From NCBI GenBank assembly GCA_963580455.1, contig OY756963.1, positions 14,341,555 to 14,405,554 on the forward strand: a stretch of 64,000 bases of DNA, written 5' to 3'. This document shows, piece by piece, positions 52,885 to 63,026 of this stretch. The notes under the pieces were generated by a model that was given only the letters and a program-made list of their open reading frames with translations, had not been told where the DNA came from and made no database searches. Source of the stretch: Euonymus europaeus. Taxonomy: Eukaryota; Streptophyta; Magnoliopsida; Celastrales; Celastraceae. The position numbers were made by a program, and so were the translations under genes. How positions within the stretch are numbered: the first letter of the stretch is position 1; each line of letters opens with the position of its first letter.

Positions 52885-53377
52885 TGTTGGAAGAATTCCA
52901 GGATCTTTGTTGCAGAAATAGAAAAGTGCAACAATCACGACACAAGAATTTAACGTGAAAAACTCCAAATCCAGAGAAAAACCACTGGTGTTGTCAAAAG
53001 ACAAGCAAGAGAACAATTCCACTATGTAGAAAATTTGTACAACCACACAGTCCTAATTTTCTCTCACCAATAAATCTAGGCAAACCCTGAAAATAAAACC
53101 CATTATTTTCTCTTTGTGCTCACCGCACACCGCCCAAGAATTCTCTATCTCTAGTACCCACAACACACCCATAAACCTAGTAAACCACTAGTATTTATAG
53201 AAGTGTCACGTCTCCCAATTCTATTCTACCTAGAAATTTCTACCTAAGATGTTTCCAATTACAAATATGATACCAATTACATTCATAATTATAGACAAAC
53301 TTGGAAACGTGTTTCCACAAAACAAGGATTCCTTTTGTAGCAAAGAACTCGTCAACTTTTTTATCAAATTCCTAACA
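52885..53377 (-). repeat. Copia-type LTR (3' LTR in element sense), 493 bp
   Basis: Lacks about 29 bp near its left end that the partner LTR has (around 53972-54000). The minus-strand TATA box CTATAAATAC is at 53191-53200. Confidence 0.88.
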
Positions 53378-53388
53378 AACTCCACCTT
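53378..53388 (-). other. Polypurine tract of the copia-type element
   Basis: The minus strand reads AAGGTGGAGTT directly before TGTTAGGAATTTG. AAGGTGGAGA-like tracts are typical of plant copia elements. Confidence 0.82.
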
Positions 53389-53926
53389 GATCAAAAAATT
53401 TCGTAGCTTTCGCTATACCACCGTCTTCACCGACAGTGATACTCCACCATAAAGAGTACACCCACTCAGAATTCATCATTCCAAGATTTTCCTTTGGCTT
53501 ATGTGCCCTTGTCGACAAATAACCTGCTAAAAATTATGGTGCAACCCCCACGCTTGACTTTTTCCTGGGAATTTCTCAGCCCTCGGCATACCTTCCCACC
53601 ACACACCCTCCATAACTATCAAGTCAATGCGCGTATGCAAACCTGTGGACCCGCTATCGGTAACACATTCTCTTTCATGACACTAGCGGTATGTCATGAC
53701 GATGTTCATAGCCTTTAGAAGACATCATCACATGCGTTTTTTTTCCAGAAACGCATTGTTAATTTCACCTTCCGTTGAATCAGAAATTGATTTCCCCTTC
53801 AACACCTTAACCCAGATTGAATCAGCACATCCTTGAGTTGTATTTGCCACAAACCAAAATTAATTCTCCCATCAAACTTCTCGATGTCGATTTTGACGCT
53901 TGACATGTCTACTTCAAACAATCTTT
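53389..53926 (-). other. Internal region of the copia-type element, no coding sequence
   Basis: About 540 bp between polypurine tract and primer site. No frame resembles gag, protease, integrase or reverse transcriptase. It is too short for them and appears to be spacer retained for packaging or replication. Confidence 0.7.
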
Positions 53927-53938
53927 GCTCTGATACCA
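53927..53938 (-). other. Primer-binding site (initiator tRNA-Met) of the copia-type element
   Basis: The minus strand reads TGGTATCAGAGC, a perfect 12-base match to the standard site, 2 nt from the LTR end CTTCCAACA. Confidence 0.92.
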
Positions 53939-53940
53939 AT

Positions 53941-54462
53941 TGTTGGAAGAATTTCGGGAACTTTGTTGTAGAAATTCACACGACAATAGAGAAAATTGAA
54001 ATAGAAAAGTGCAACAATCACGACACAAGAATTTAACGTGGAAAATTCCAAATCCAGAGAAAAACCACGGGTGTTGTCAAAAGACAACCAAGAGAACAAT
54101 TCCACTATGTAGAAAATTTGCACAACCACACAGTCCTAATTTTCTCTCACCAAGAAATCTAGGCAAACCCCCGAAAATAAAATTCATTATTTTCTCTTTG
54201 TGCTCACAGCACACCGCCCTAGAATTCTCTATCTCTTGTACCCACAACACACCCATAAACCTAGTAAACCACTAGTATTTATAGAAGTGTCACGTCTCCC
54301 AATTCTATTATACCTAGAAATTCCTATCCAAGATGTTTCCAATTACAAATATGATACCAATTACATTCATAATTATAGACAAACTTGGAAACGTGTTTCC
54401 ACAAAACAAGGATTCCTTTTGTAGCAAAGAACTCGTCAACTTTTTTGATCAAATTCCTAACA
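53941..54462 (-). repeat. Copia-type LTR (5' LTR in element sense), 522 bp
   Basis: Direct repeat of 52885-53377. The minus-strand TATA box CTATAAATAC is at 54275-54284. Confidence 0.88.
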
Positions 54463-54594
54463 AGGCCTACACACCAACACCTCCTCAATCTCCTCTTCCA
54501 AGGAGACCTTGTTGACATCCTGATCTCCAACGACCTCCTCTTCTAGGGGTAGTCGCACCTCTTTTCTAAAATCTTTTGCTTGAACCTCAGCCAT
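54463..54594 (-). pseudogene. gag-like N-terminal stub, interrupted by the copia-type insertion
   Basis: The minus strand starts at an ATG (54594) about 35 bp downstream of the primer-binding site. The first residues are MAEVQAKDFRKEV, followed by a very acidic run (LEEEVVGDQ, LEEEIEEVL). After about 43 codons the frame hits the copia-type insertion. The flank on the other side (left of 52885) would add only about ten codons before an in-frame TAG, because the minisatellite begins there. Position and start support it as the remnant of gag. The sequence alone does not identify a gag domain, and acidic starts also occur in other retroelement proteins. Confidence 0.45.
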
Positions 54595-54630
54595 GGTAGC
54601 AATCTTAAGAAACCAAATGAACGTTTCCCA

Positions 54631-54643
54631 TAGACGGCGCCAA
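54631..54643 (-). other. Primer-binding site of the 4.3-kb element
   Basis: The minus strand reads TTGGCGCCGTCTA, one base from the LTR end. The TGGCGCCGTC core is a recurrent plant Ty3/gypsy primer site (tRNA identity not certain). Confidence 0.8.
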
Positions 54644-54644
54644 T

Positions 54645-55066
54645 TGTCGATGCAAAATTTTTCACCGACGTTAGGGTTTCCTTGGTTGAATGCACACAGG
54701 CTAAGGAACTTAATTGAAAGTAAAAGCACACAAACAATTTACGTAGTTCGACAAGAATGCCTACGTCTACTGGTAGAGCCTGTATTTTTTATTCTCTTTC
54801 TAGTAATGGTTACAAGTGATCTATTTATAGTACAATGAGGTAACTGATCGCTTGCTTTTCCTCCTTGCATCATGCATGCAATCCCTATTTGAACTTTGAA
54901 GAATAGTTCCACTTGAATTTTGAAGGAGAGTTAAGAAGCTCGTGGTTATCACCAAAGGCGGGTGATGTTATTCAAGTTACGTATCACACTCCCTACCGTC
55001 TTATCATCTTGTGCCACGTGCAGCCTCCAGGTGTTGACACGTGGCATCACACTTTTATGCTCCACA
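54645..55066 (-). repeat. LTR (5' LTR in element sense), 422 bp
   Basis: Direct repeat of 50755-51176 with the same length. The minus-strand TATA box CTATAAATAG is at 54821-54830 and would drive the element. Confidence 0.9.
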
Positions 55067-55168
55067 CATCAGGTTGGAAATATTACGATTTAGAGATAAT
55101 CTGAACTTTTGGTTACTATATTTTTGTATTATTAATGATGATATTTGGACAGAATGGTGAGAATTTAG
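55067..55168 (-). mobile_element. Outer LTR-like element, middle part
   Basis: Continues the sequence interrupted at 50754. It shows no feature of its own before the MITE-like insertion. Confidence 0.5.
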
Positions 55169-55628
55169 GTGATGTTTGGTTATCAAAATAGAGAGGGAAT
55201 AGGGAGGGAATAAGGAATGACTCATTGTATTCCATAACTTGGTGTGCTATTTTTTGGATGAATGGAATGAGTCTTCCATTCCCATTCCACTCTCTCTTCT
55301 CATTTTCATTTTATCTCAATTTAATGGGAATATATGATTCAACATGGAATTGATGCAAAAATGATTCTAATGCCCCTTTATTTTTGTAGATTTTTTTCCA
55401 TTTTTTTTTTCAGATTTTTTTTGACTTATTAAGTATATAAAATAATAATGTAATAAGTAAAAAAAATATTTTTTTTGAAAAGGGTAAAATGACACTGCAA
55501 ATACTACTGGTAAATGACATAATGGATAAAATACATTTTATTCTCATTCTAATTCTCAGTTTTTATCTATATCAAACGTGAAAATCAAAATCTCATTCTC
55601 ACTCTAGCCATTCTACATACCAAACAAC
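55169..55628. mobile_element. MITE-like element (460 bp) with TAG target duplication
   Basis: Ends form an imperfect inverted repeat, GTGATGTTTGGT on the left against GTTGTTTGGT (complement of ACCAAACAAC) on the right, with TAG on each side (55166-55168 and 55629-55631). The body is AT-rich with GGAATGAG/ATTCCATT-type complementary stretches (for example 55200-55300) and no coding sequence. A 3-bp duplication and GTTTGGT-type ends suggest a PIF/Harbinger-like MITE. A hAT-type element is the alternative. Confidence 0.58.
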
Positions 55629-57236
55629 TAGTTGGTGTCTTATAACTGGATGAGAGATCTTCGGTGTTCTGAGTGAGACACTAGACAAGCTACATAAGGT
55701 TGGGAGTACTTAACCCTGTTATAATAATCTGATGTTTAACTGGAGTTAATAGCTTGTCTGTTCATGAAGTAGTTCTCGGTGGGTATTTGAGAGGGTGCTG
55801 CGTTGATTGCATGACTGGTGTTATACTTGAATTGCAGAAGAGTAAGGCTTATATGAGATGTACAAAGTTAGGATTGAAACTTTGAAATTAAGTGGAGTAA
55901 ATCGATTGTTTCTCTTTAACTATTGTTTAACCTAATTAAAAGGGTGGTGGAATATACCGATTATATGGCTCGTATGAAGTATTTTTCCTTTGTGAGAGAT
56001 TAGAAGCAAAATCCAGCTTCTAATTACCATGCTATAAATGCTAATTTTTGGTAGTAAATATGAGTTCTTGGAGCTGTCTCTATTTGATAAAATGTGCGAT
56101 GCTAAACTGAAATTTTAGTAACATTAAAAGTGTGTGTTACATTTGAATTTGATTGCGTAGCCGAGTACATAGTTGTGTTATGACTTGATATTAGGCTGGT
56201 TTGAAATGTTGTGATATTGATTACTTCTTTGACTTGAAAATGGTACTCATGAGGAGATCGGTTGTGTTGTGGTGTTGGGAGCAGGTGGGTGTAATCCGAG
56301 TAAGGATTTACTATGCAGCCACATAGCAAAAGGTAGTATCGGCCCTGTATGTATAGTGGGTGTAATCCGAGTAAGGATTTACTATGCAGCCACATAGCAA
56401 AAGGTAGTAAGCTTAGGTAGAATAAAGTGCCTACCTTCCTTACTTGTAGAGATATTCGACGATGAGGTCGGAATGTAAATAAAGTGACTCCGACGATGAG
56501 GTCAAAGTGTGGATAAAGTTGGGATTGATAATGAGGTTGGAATGTGGATAAAGTTGGCTCCGACGATGAGGTCATCTTGCAAATGGAGTTGGTTTCGACA
56601 ATGAGGTCGGAGCTGATGTGGGAGTGGGGTGGCAAAATAAATATTAAATTTACATCCTAATGCGGAATGTGAACAATGAAGGTGTGTGCCATACTTATAG
56701 ATTACTCTGTATAACTTGATATACCTTGATGCTTATATATAATAGTGCTGATCGAAAATGAGACTGTGAGTTTAGTACCCGATGTGCACTGTTTAAACTT
56801 GTTTGTTATTGACATTAGATTCTTGGATAAAATGTTTGGGATAATGTGTTGTATCTAAACCAATTGATGAACGTATTTCATGTGACGTGTTGAAATGTTC
56901 ATACATACTGATATGAGTGAGTTATTGGGTTAAGTGGGACAAATCGATTACTCGATCTATTTATTGATGTGGCTTAAATAAGTGCGAAGTAGTGTAGAAA
57001 TTTTGGTTGGTCACATAGAGATATTGGGGAAGTTGGTGGTATTTGTGGTATTGTCGTAGTAGTGTGGTGTGTAGAGATTTATAAATAATAAAAAAAACAG
57101 AGAGAAATATTTTGCAGTAGATTGTACTCACCGTAGTATGAAGGGTTACTATTATACATTGCATACTTGAGCAAATATCAAAACCGACAAAGCGGAGATA
57201 TTACATGGTAGGTTGTATCCGGGTACGATTATCACA
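55629..57236 (-). mobile_element. Outer LTR-like element, right part
   Basis: Continuation of 50194-50754. The right edge is placed at ATTATCACA (57228-57236), which with TGTGATATC at 50194 gives TGTGATA-type inverted ends, the same style as the solo LTR at 1601-3845. Uninterrupted length would be about 2.27 kb. No matching target duplication is seen. The roughly 60 bp to 57299 is unassigned and may be internal sequence or decayed satellite. A 177-codon minus frame at 56102-56635 follows the local tandem repeats and is not taken as a gene. Confidence 0.55.
56285..56615. repeat. Two short tandem repeats within the outer LTR
   Basis: A 54-bp sequence starting GTGGGTGTAATCCGAGTAAG occurs at 56285 and again at 56356 (71-bp spacing). 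It is followed at about 56455-56610 by about five copies of a 35-45-bp unit with core CCGACGATGAGGTCGGAATG. Sub-repeats of this kind are common in U3 regions of plant LTRs and may be enhancer-like (inference). Confidence 0.8.
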
Positions 57237-57299
57237 ATTTGTACATAGACATACTAGTGGCGTTATTTAGCAGTGGTCAAACCATCCAGCCCACTCCTC

Positions 57300-60200
57300 T
57301 CTGCAGTTCTGAACCATCGAGGTTGATTGATTTACACTTTTATTGTTATTTTATGTCTCAATTTCTTAGAATGGGCTCTATCAATTGCTTTGTTTCCAAA
57401 TGATGTCAAAGGAGCATCATTTGTTTAAAATTGGACAAAAACCTTTATAGTTCCTCCATGGAGGGAGTTGTGCAATTTCAAACCTTCAAAAGTTATCAAC
57501 GCACATTTTTTATTATTATTTTATGTCCAAATTTACTAAAATCGACTTATTTATTTTTTCTTTGCCAAAAGGTACCGAATGAACATCTTTCATTCCAAAA
57601 TGGAAAAAATCTAAAAAAATTCCTCCAAGGAGAGAGTTAAGCAATAGCAAACAATTAAAGTTGATTAGCCTACACTTTTATTGTTATTTTATGTCTAAAT
57701 TTATCAGAATAGGTTTCATAGATTGTTTTGTTGTAAATGATACCAAAGGAAAATATTTCGTTCTAAATTGGACAAAACTGTTTAAAGTTCATATAGCGAG
57801 AGAGTTAAACAATTTTGAATTGTCAAAGTTGATTAGCATACACTTTGTTTTTGTTATTTTATGTCTAAAATTACTAGAAAAGGTTTCATAGATGTTTCAT
57901 TGCCAAATGATACCAAAGGAACATCTTTCATTCCAAATTGATCAAAACCTATAAAAGATTTTATATGGAGAGAGTTGAGCAATTTCGAACCATCAAGGCT
58001 TATCGGCGTACACTTTTATTATTATTTTATGTCTAATTTTACTAGAATATACCTTATTGCCAAATGATGCCAACAAAACTTTTTTTTCCAAATTTGACAA
58101 AACGTTTAAAAGTTCCCATATGAACTGAGTAGAGCGATTTCAAAGCCTCAAAGGTTATTGACGTACGATTTTGATGCTATTTTATGTCTAAATTTGCTAG
58201 AGTGAGCTCTTTTGTTCGAAATTGGATAAAATGTTTAAAAATTCTATATGGAGAGAGTTGAGCAATTTTGAACTATCAAAGTTGATCGGCGTATACTTTT
58301 TAACGTTATTATATGTCTAAATTACTAAATTTACCGGAATAAGCTCCATAAATTGTTTGTTCTCAAATGATTCCAAAGGAAAATCTTTCATTCTAAATTG
58401 GACAAAATTGTTAAAAGTTCATATATCAAGAGAGTTGAGCAATTACGAACCCTCAAAGTTGATTGATATACACTGTTTGTTAAGTTATGTCTAAATTTAG
58501 CTGAATAGACTCTATAGATTGTTTTGTTGCCAAATGATGCTAAAGAAAATCTTTTGTTCTAAATTGGACAAAACTGCTAAAATTTCATATATTGAGAGAG
58601 TTTAGCACAATTTTGAACCATCAAAGTTGATTGGCATATAGTTTTTTTGTTATCTTATGTCTAAAATTAATAGAATATGCTACATAGATTGTTTCATTGT
58701 CAAATTATTCCAAAGGAACATCTTTCGTTCCAACCTTTAAAAGTTTCCATTTGGAGAGAGTGCATCAATTCTGAACTATCAAAGTTGTTCGGTGTACAAT
58801 TTTTATAGTTATTTTAAGTCTAGGTTTGTTAAAATACTCACCATAGATTATTTCGTTTCCAAATGATATTAAAAGAAACATCATTCGTACTAAATTGTAC
58901 AAAACCTTTAAAAGTTCATATATGGAGCAGTTATGCAATTTCGAACCTTCAAAGTTCATCGCGTACACTGTTATTATTATTTTATGTCCAAATTTACTAG
59001 AATGAGCTACATAGATTGTTTCATTGCAAATGACGCCAAGGGAACATCTTTCATTCCAAATTGGAAAAATCCTTTAAAAGTTTATATATGGAGAGAGTTG
59101 AGCAATTCTAAACCATCATAGTTGATTGAAGTACACTTTTTATTGTTATTTTATATTAAAAATTACTAGTATAGGTTCCGTAGGTTGTTTTATTCCCAGA
59201 TGATGTCAAAGGAACATCTTTCGTTACAAATTGGAAAAACCTTTCTAAGTTCCTATATGGAGAGAATTGAGCAATTCCAAACCATCAAACTCGATCGAAG
59301 TATTCATTTTATTGTCATTTTATTTTAAAATTACTACTCTAGGTTTCGTAGGTTATTTCATTGCCACATGATGCCAAATGAATATCTGTCGTTTCAAATA
59401 GGATAAAACCATTAAAAGTTCCTGTAGAGAGAGAGTTCAGCAATTCTTAACTGTCAAAGTTCATCGTCGTACACATTTTATTGTTATTTAGTCTTGATTT
59501 ACTAGAATAGGCTGCATAGATTGTTTCATTACCAAATGATGCTAACGGAACATCTTTTGTTCCAAGTTAGACAAAACCATTAAAAGTTCTTATATGAAGA
59601 TAGTTGAGAAATTTTAAACCATTAAAGTAGATCGGAGAACACTTTTACTGTTATTTTTATCTTAAAATTTACTATTATAGGCTTCATAGGTTGTTTTGTT
59701 GCCAAATGACGTCAAATGAACATCTTTTGTTTGAAATTGCACAAAACCATTAAAAGTTCTTATATGGAGAGATTTGATCAATTTCAAACCATTAAAGTAG
59801 ATCGGAGAACACTTTTACTATTATTTTTATCTTAAAATTTACTATTATAGGCTTTGTAGGTTGTTTTGTTGTCAAATGATGCCAAATGAACATGTTTTGT
59901 TCAAAATTGCACAAAACCATTAAAAACTCATATATGGAGAGAGTTTTGCAATTCCGAACCTTCGAAGTTGATCAACATACACTTTTTTCATTATTTTATG
60001 TCTCAATTTGCTAGTATAGGCTCTATCGATTGTTTTGTTGCCAAATGATGTCAAAGAAACATCTTTCGTTTGAAATTGGACAAAATTGTTAAAAGTTCAT
60101 ATATTGAGAGAGTTGAGCAATTATGATTTGTCAAATTTGATCGGTGTACACTTTTTTTATTATTTTACGTCTAAGTTTACTAGAATATGCTTCATAGATT

Positions 60201-61207
60201 GTTTCGTTGCCAAAAGATACCATTCGTTCCAAATTGGACAAAACCTTTAAGAGTTCCATATGGAAAGAGTTGAGAATTTCGAACCATCAAAATTGATCGA
60301 TATACACTTTTTACTGTTATTTTACGTTTAAATTTTCTAGAATGAGTTTCATAGATTGTTTTGGTGTCATATGATGCCAAAGGAACATGTTTCGTTTCAA
60401 ATTGGACAAAGCCTTTAAAACCTCTTCCAATGAGAGAGTTGAGCAATTTTGAACCACTAAAATTGATTGGGGTACACTTTTTATTATTTTTTATGCTAAA
60501 TTTTCCAGAATGCGCTCCATAGATTGTTTCATTGACAAATTATCCCAAAGGAACATCTTTCATTTCGAATTGTATAAAACCTATAAAAGTTTCTATATGG
60601 AATAATTGTGTAATTTCGAACCTTCAATGTTGATCGGCATACAAATTTTATTATTATTTTATATCAAATTTTACTAGAATGTTCTCCATAGATTGTTTCA
60701 TTGTCAAATGATTCCAAGGTAACATCTTTCATTCCATATTGGATAAAACAATTAAAAGTTCCTATATGGAGAAAGTTGAACAATTATAAACCATCAAACT
60801 TGATCCACATAAACTTTTTATTGTTATTTTATGTCTAAATTTGCTAGAATGGGCTTCATAGATTGTTTCATTGTCAAATGATCCTACAGGAAAATCTTTC
60901 GTTCCAAATTATACAAAACCTTCAAAAATTCCTATATGGAAGAGTTATGTAATTCCAAACCTTCAAAGTTGATCGACGTACACTTTTTATTGTTATTTTA
61001 TGTCTAAATTTACAAGAATGGGCTTCATAGATTGTTTCATTTCCAAATGATTCCAAAGAAATATATTTCGTTCTAAATTGGACAAAATCTTTAAAAGTTC
61101 CTATATGGAGCAAGTTCATCCATTCCCAACATCAAAGTTAATCGACATAAACATTTTATAGTTACTTTATGTCTAAATTTTCTAAAATGCGCCCAATAGA
61201 TTGCTTC
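57300..61207. repeat. Satellite family B, right segment (about 23 monomers)
   Basis: Head-to-tail degenerate monomers of about 165-170 bp, same orientation as the rest, with core TGCCAAATGATGCCAAAGGA and CATCTTTCGTTCCAAATTGG. Lengths vary; one is only about 127 bp (58127-58254). Adjacent monomers near 59628 and 59797 are near-identical (169-bp offset, shared AAGTAGATCGGAGAAC). The segment stops mid-monomer after CAATAGATTGCTTC at about 61207, where a gag-like sequence begins. Confidence 0.88.
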
Positions 61208-61884
61208 CTGCCTTTGTTGAGCTTTGAGAGAATTTGAACCTTTCGGTGCTTTAACTTCTATTGAAACAAAAGTTTCATGGCTTTGTTCCATGATTTGACT
61301 TAGGGAATCCAATCGCTTTATGAGTGCAGTAACTTGTTTGTCCTTCTCTTCCAAGGACTTTGTCATTTACTCCATGCAGAGGTCATTTGTTTCAGCTGAT
61401 CTTTCGAACTTGTTGTGGCCTCAGTCATCGTGACTGGCACGGGAACATCTGATTCTAATGTAGTGATGTTGTAAGCAGCACACTTCCATGATGTCCACTG
61501 CTCAAAATGAGACTTGAACTTAGGCTTATCATCCGAGTCACTAGAATATACATATTGCGTTTCTTTCGTTTTGGGAGATTTGGACTCATCCTCTGAAGGA
61601 GAGGTGTAATCAACCCATTTTCATGCTGCTAACTTCATTGAATGAGATTCAAACTCAGATTCATCATCTAAGCATTCGGAATGTATATCTTCCGTAGATT
61701 TGAACTTGGACTTAGACTTAATCTTAGTCTCAAGGGACTTTTTCTGACCCTTGTTTGAGAACTTCTTCAAGGGAGCAGACAATTGTGATTCTCCAGCTTT
61801 AACTCGCCTACGAGTTGCATGGGAGACTTCATCAATGACATCAATTTCTGTTATGGGAATCAAGGATTCATTTGTAGATTCCAT
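61208..61884 (-). pseudogene. gag-like retroelement pseudogene, truncated by satellite
   Basis: Read on the minus strand from an ATG at 61884 (MESTNESLIPI). The N-terminal part is basic and Ser/Lys-rich (KKFSNKGQKKS near residue 50). An in-frame TGA at 61621-61623 interrupts it, and the same frame continues with KWVDYTSPSEDE and FEQWTSWKCAAYN. A one-base deletion and a TAA (61367-61369) then break it again. The last part carries a coiled-coil-like EEKDKQVTALIKRLDSL and PKGSNSLKAQQRQE before the join to satellite B at 61207. Layout (acidic and basic low-complexity parts followed by a coiled coil) is like N-terminal portions of plant retroelement gag proteins; I cannot name the family. The start is supported by a TATA box about 40 bp upstream. 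The C-terminal part is lost. Confidence 0.6.
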
Positions 61885-61920
61885 TCTTTTTCTTCTTCCC
61901 CTTTCCACCAAATGAGCTTG

Positions 61921-61930
61921 GTATTTATAG
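61921..61930 (-). promoter_or_regulatory. TATA box upstream of the gag-like frame
   Basis: The minus strand reads CTATAAATAC about 37 bp before the ATG at 61884. The same motif is the TATA box in the two LTR pairs at 50.8-55.1 kb, which suggests this is also LTR promoter DNA. Confidence 0.55.
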
Positions 61931-62185
61931 GAAAAGAGAGAGGTGGAATTTACATGACCTACCCTTGACATCAAGGGTATTGTAGAGAAATCACTTGTTT
62001 AGTGATTATCTCTTTGATTTTATTTTTATTTGATTTTATTTGATATTATCTTAGACTTTATCCATTCAATCAATTCAATTTGGTTTGAACTCTTTAAAAA
62101 TTTAAATAATTTAATTAATTTAATTTAAAGGGCTACAAAATTTTAATTATTAATTTTTTTAATGTCTACAAATGCCCCCTTGAAG
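61931..62185 (-). other. Possible LTR edge with polypurine tract
   Basis: The minus strand reads CTTCAAGGGGGCATT (62171-62185) directly before TGTAGACATTAAAA, the pattern of polypurine tract then LTR start seen at 51195/51176. The sequence to the left is very AT-rich and runs to the TATA box at 61921. If so, 61885-62170 is the U3 part of a minus-strand 3' LTR. No outer LTR end or target duplication is found, so this stays tentative. Confidence 0.4.
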
Positions 62186-63026
62186 ACTTAATTTATCTAA
62201 GATTAGATAATTTAAGTCTTGAATTATTTCAACCATTTGAAATATGAGACCTATATTTAATTTTCCTACTAACAAATAGAGTTCTACTTGGGTTTGAAAA
62301 TTTGACTTTAGCTATGATTGTTGACCCTATAAGAGAGGCACTAACCCCAAAACTTTCTCATAGCTATTTTCCCTACAAAAAACTTCTTTCCCGTAAGCTT
62401 TCTTCTTCCTTTATTTATTTATTTTTATTTTTGTTGTTGTTGTTGTAAGCATTGAGATCCTTAGCTTTGAAGTCTGACACGTTCAAATCTATTGAACATC
62501 TTGTGTTCATGCATATTGATGAATCCATGCATATGAAAGATTCTCATATAGCCATTCCCAAAGACTATAGCCCAAATCTGGGCATTCATCTTTATTTTTT
62601 TATTTTATTTTTTTCAGGAATCTTTGCCTATCTAAAATTCTGAATATGACCTATGCGTGTATAGAAGCCTAGATGACTTGTTGAAAACTCACTTTCCATG
62701 CTGGCGCTATTGGCAAGTCATTTATTTTTTATTTTTTACTTGTACTTAACATATCTTCTTCTTTTTTAGGCTATTGTCTTCTTGTTGGCATACATATCAA
62801 GGATAAAACAACAAGGTATTGTTTTCTCAATTCAGTATTGTTCAACAAGATCACTTATATGATTTTTTTTTGTTCAATTTTTTTTCCTGTCAGTTTTTTT
62901 TGACACTATTTTTTTCCAATCAATTTTTTCTGACACTATTTTTTCTGGCAATTTTTTTTTCCTGTCCATTTTTTTTTCTGCCTTTTTTTTTAGACTTACT
63001 TAAATTGGAATTTTTTTTTATAGAGA
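62186..63026 (+). other. Leader region of the PMD gene with T-rich tracts
   Basis: No convincing gene. A possible plus-strand TATA (TATAAGAG) lies at 62338-62345. A 63-codon frame at 62452-62643 (MRSLALKSDTFKS start, hydrophobic Phe-rich end) may be part of a 5' exon or chance. 62815-63025 contains runs of 6-10 T broken by GACAC, CCTGTC or CAATC motifs, a crude 20-30-bp periodicity. Such T-rich DNA could be intron polypyrimidine sequence. Confidence 0.45.

Larger units (their letters stand above)
52885..54462 (-). mobile_element. Copia-type non-autonomous LTR element (1.58 kb)
   Basis: Two direct repeats, 52885-53377 (493 bp) and 53941-54462 (522 bp), begin TGTTGGAAGAATT and end ATTCCTAACA, the TGTTRG-type ends common in Ty1/copia elements. 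Between them lie only 563 bp with a perfect tRNA-Met primer site at one end and a polypurine tract at the other, and no gag or pol. This fits a TRIM/small LARD-like non-autonomous element. GGCC flanks both sides (52881-52884 and 54464-54467; a fifth base differs). It interrupts the gag-like stub of the host element. Confidence 0.88.
50755..55066 (-). mobile_element. Non-autonomous LTR retrotransposon with internal minisatellite
   Basis: Bounded by two 422-bp LTRs (50755-51176 and 54645-55066) with TG...CA ends and ATCA flanking both sides (50751-50754 and 55068-55071; a fifth base differs). On the minus strand the order is 5' LTR, primer-binding site TTGGCGCCGTC, an ATG-started gag-like stub, a tandem array of 62-bp units in place of pol, polypurine tract and 3' LTR. 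The TGGCGCC-type primer site is, from memory, usual in plant Ty3/gypsy elements of the Tat/Athila group. The LTRs differ at roughly one position in ten by eye, so the element is not recent. It was itself entered by the copia-type element at 52885-54462. Confidence 0.88.

Noticed and set aside
56102..56635. 177-codon minus-strand frame, the longest in the window
   Set aside because: It lies across the tandem sub-repeats of the outer LTR, has a low-complexity His/Ser/Thr-rich composition and repeats itself where the DNA does. No domain is recognised.
57237..57299. Primer-binding site after the outer LTR (ATTTGTACATAGAC)
   Set aside because: It does not match TGGTATCAGAGC, TGGCGCC or other usual primer sites well enough.
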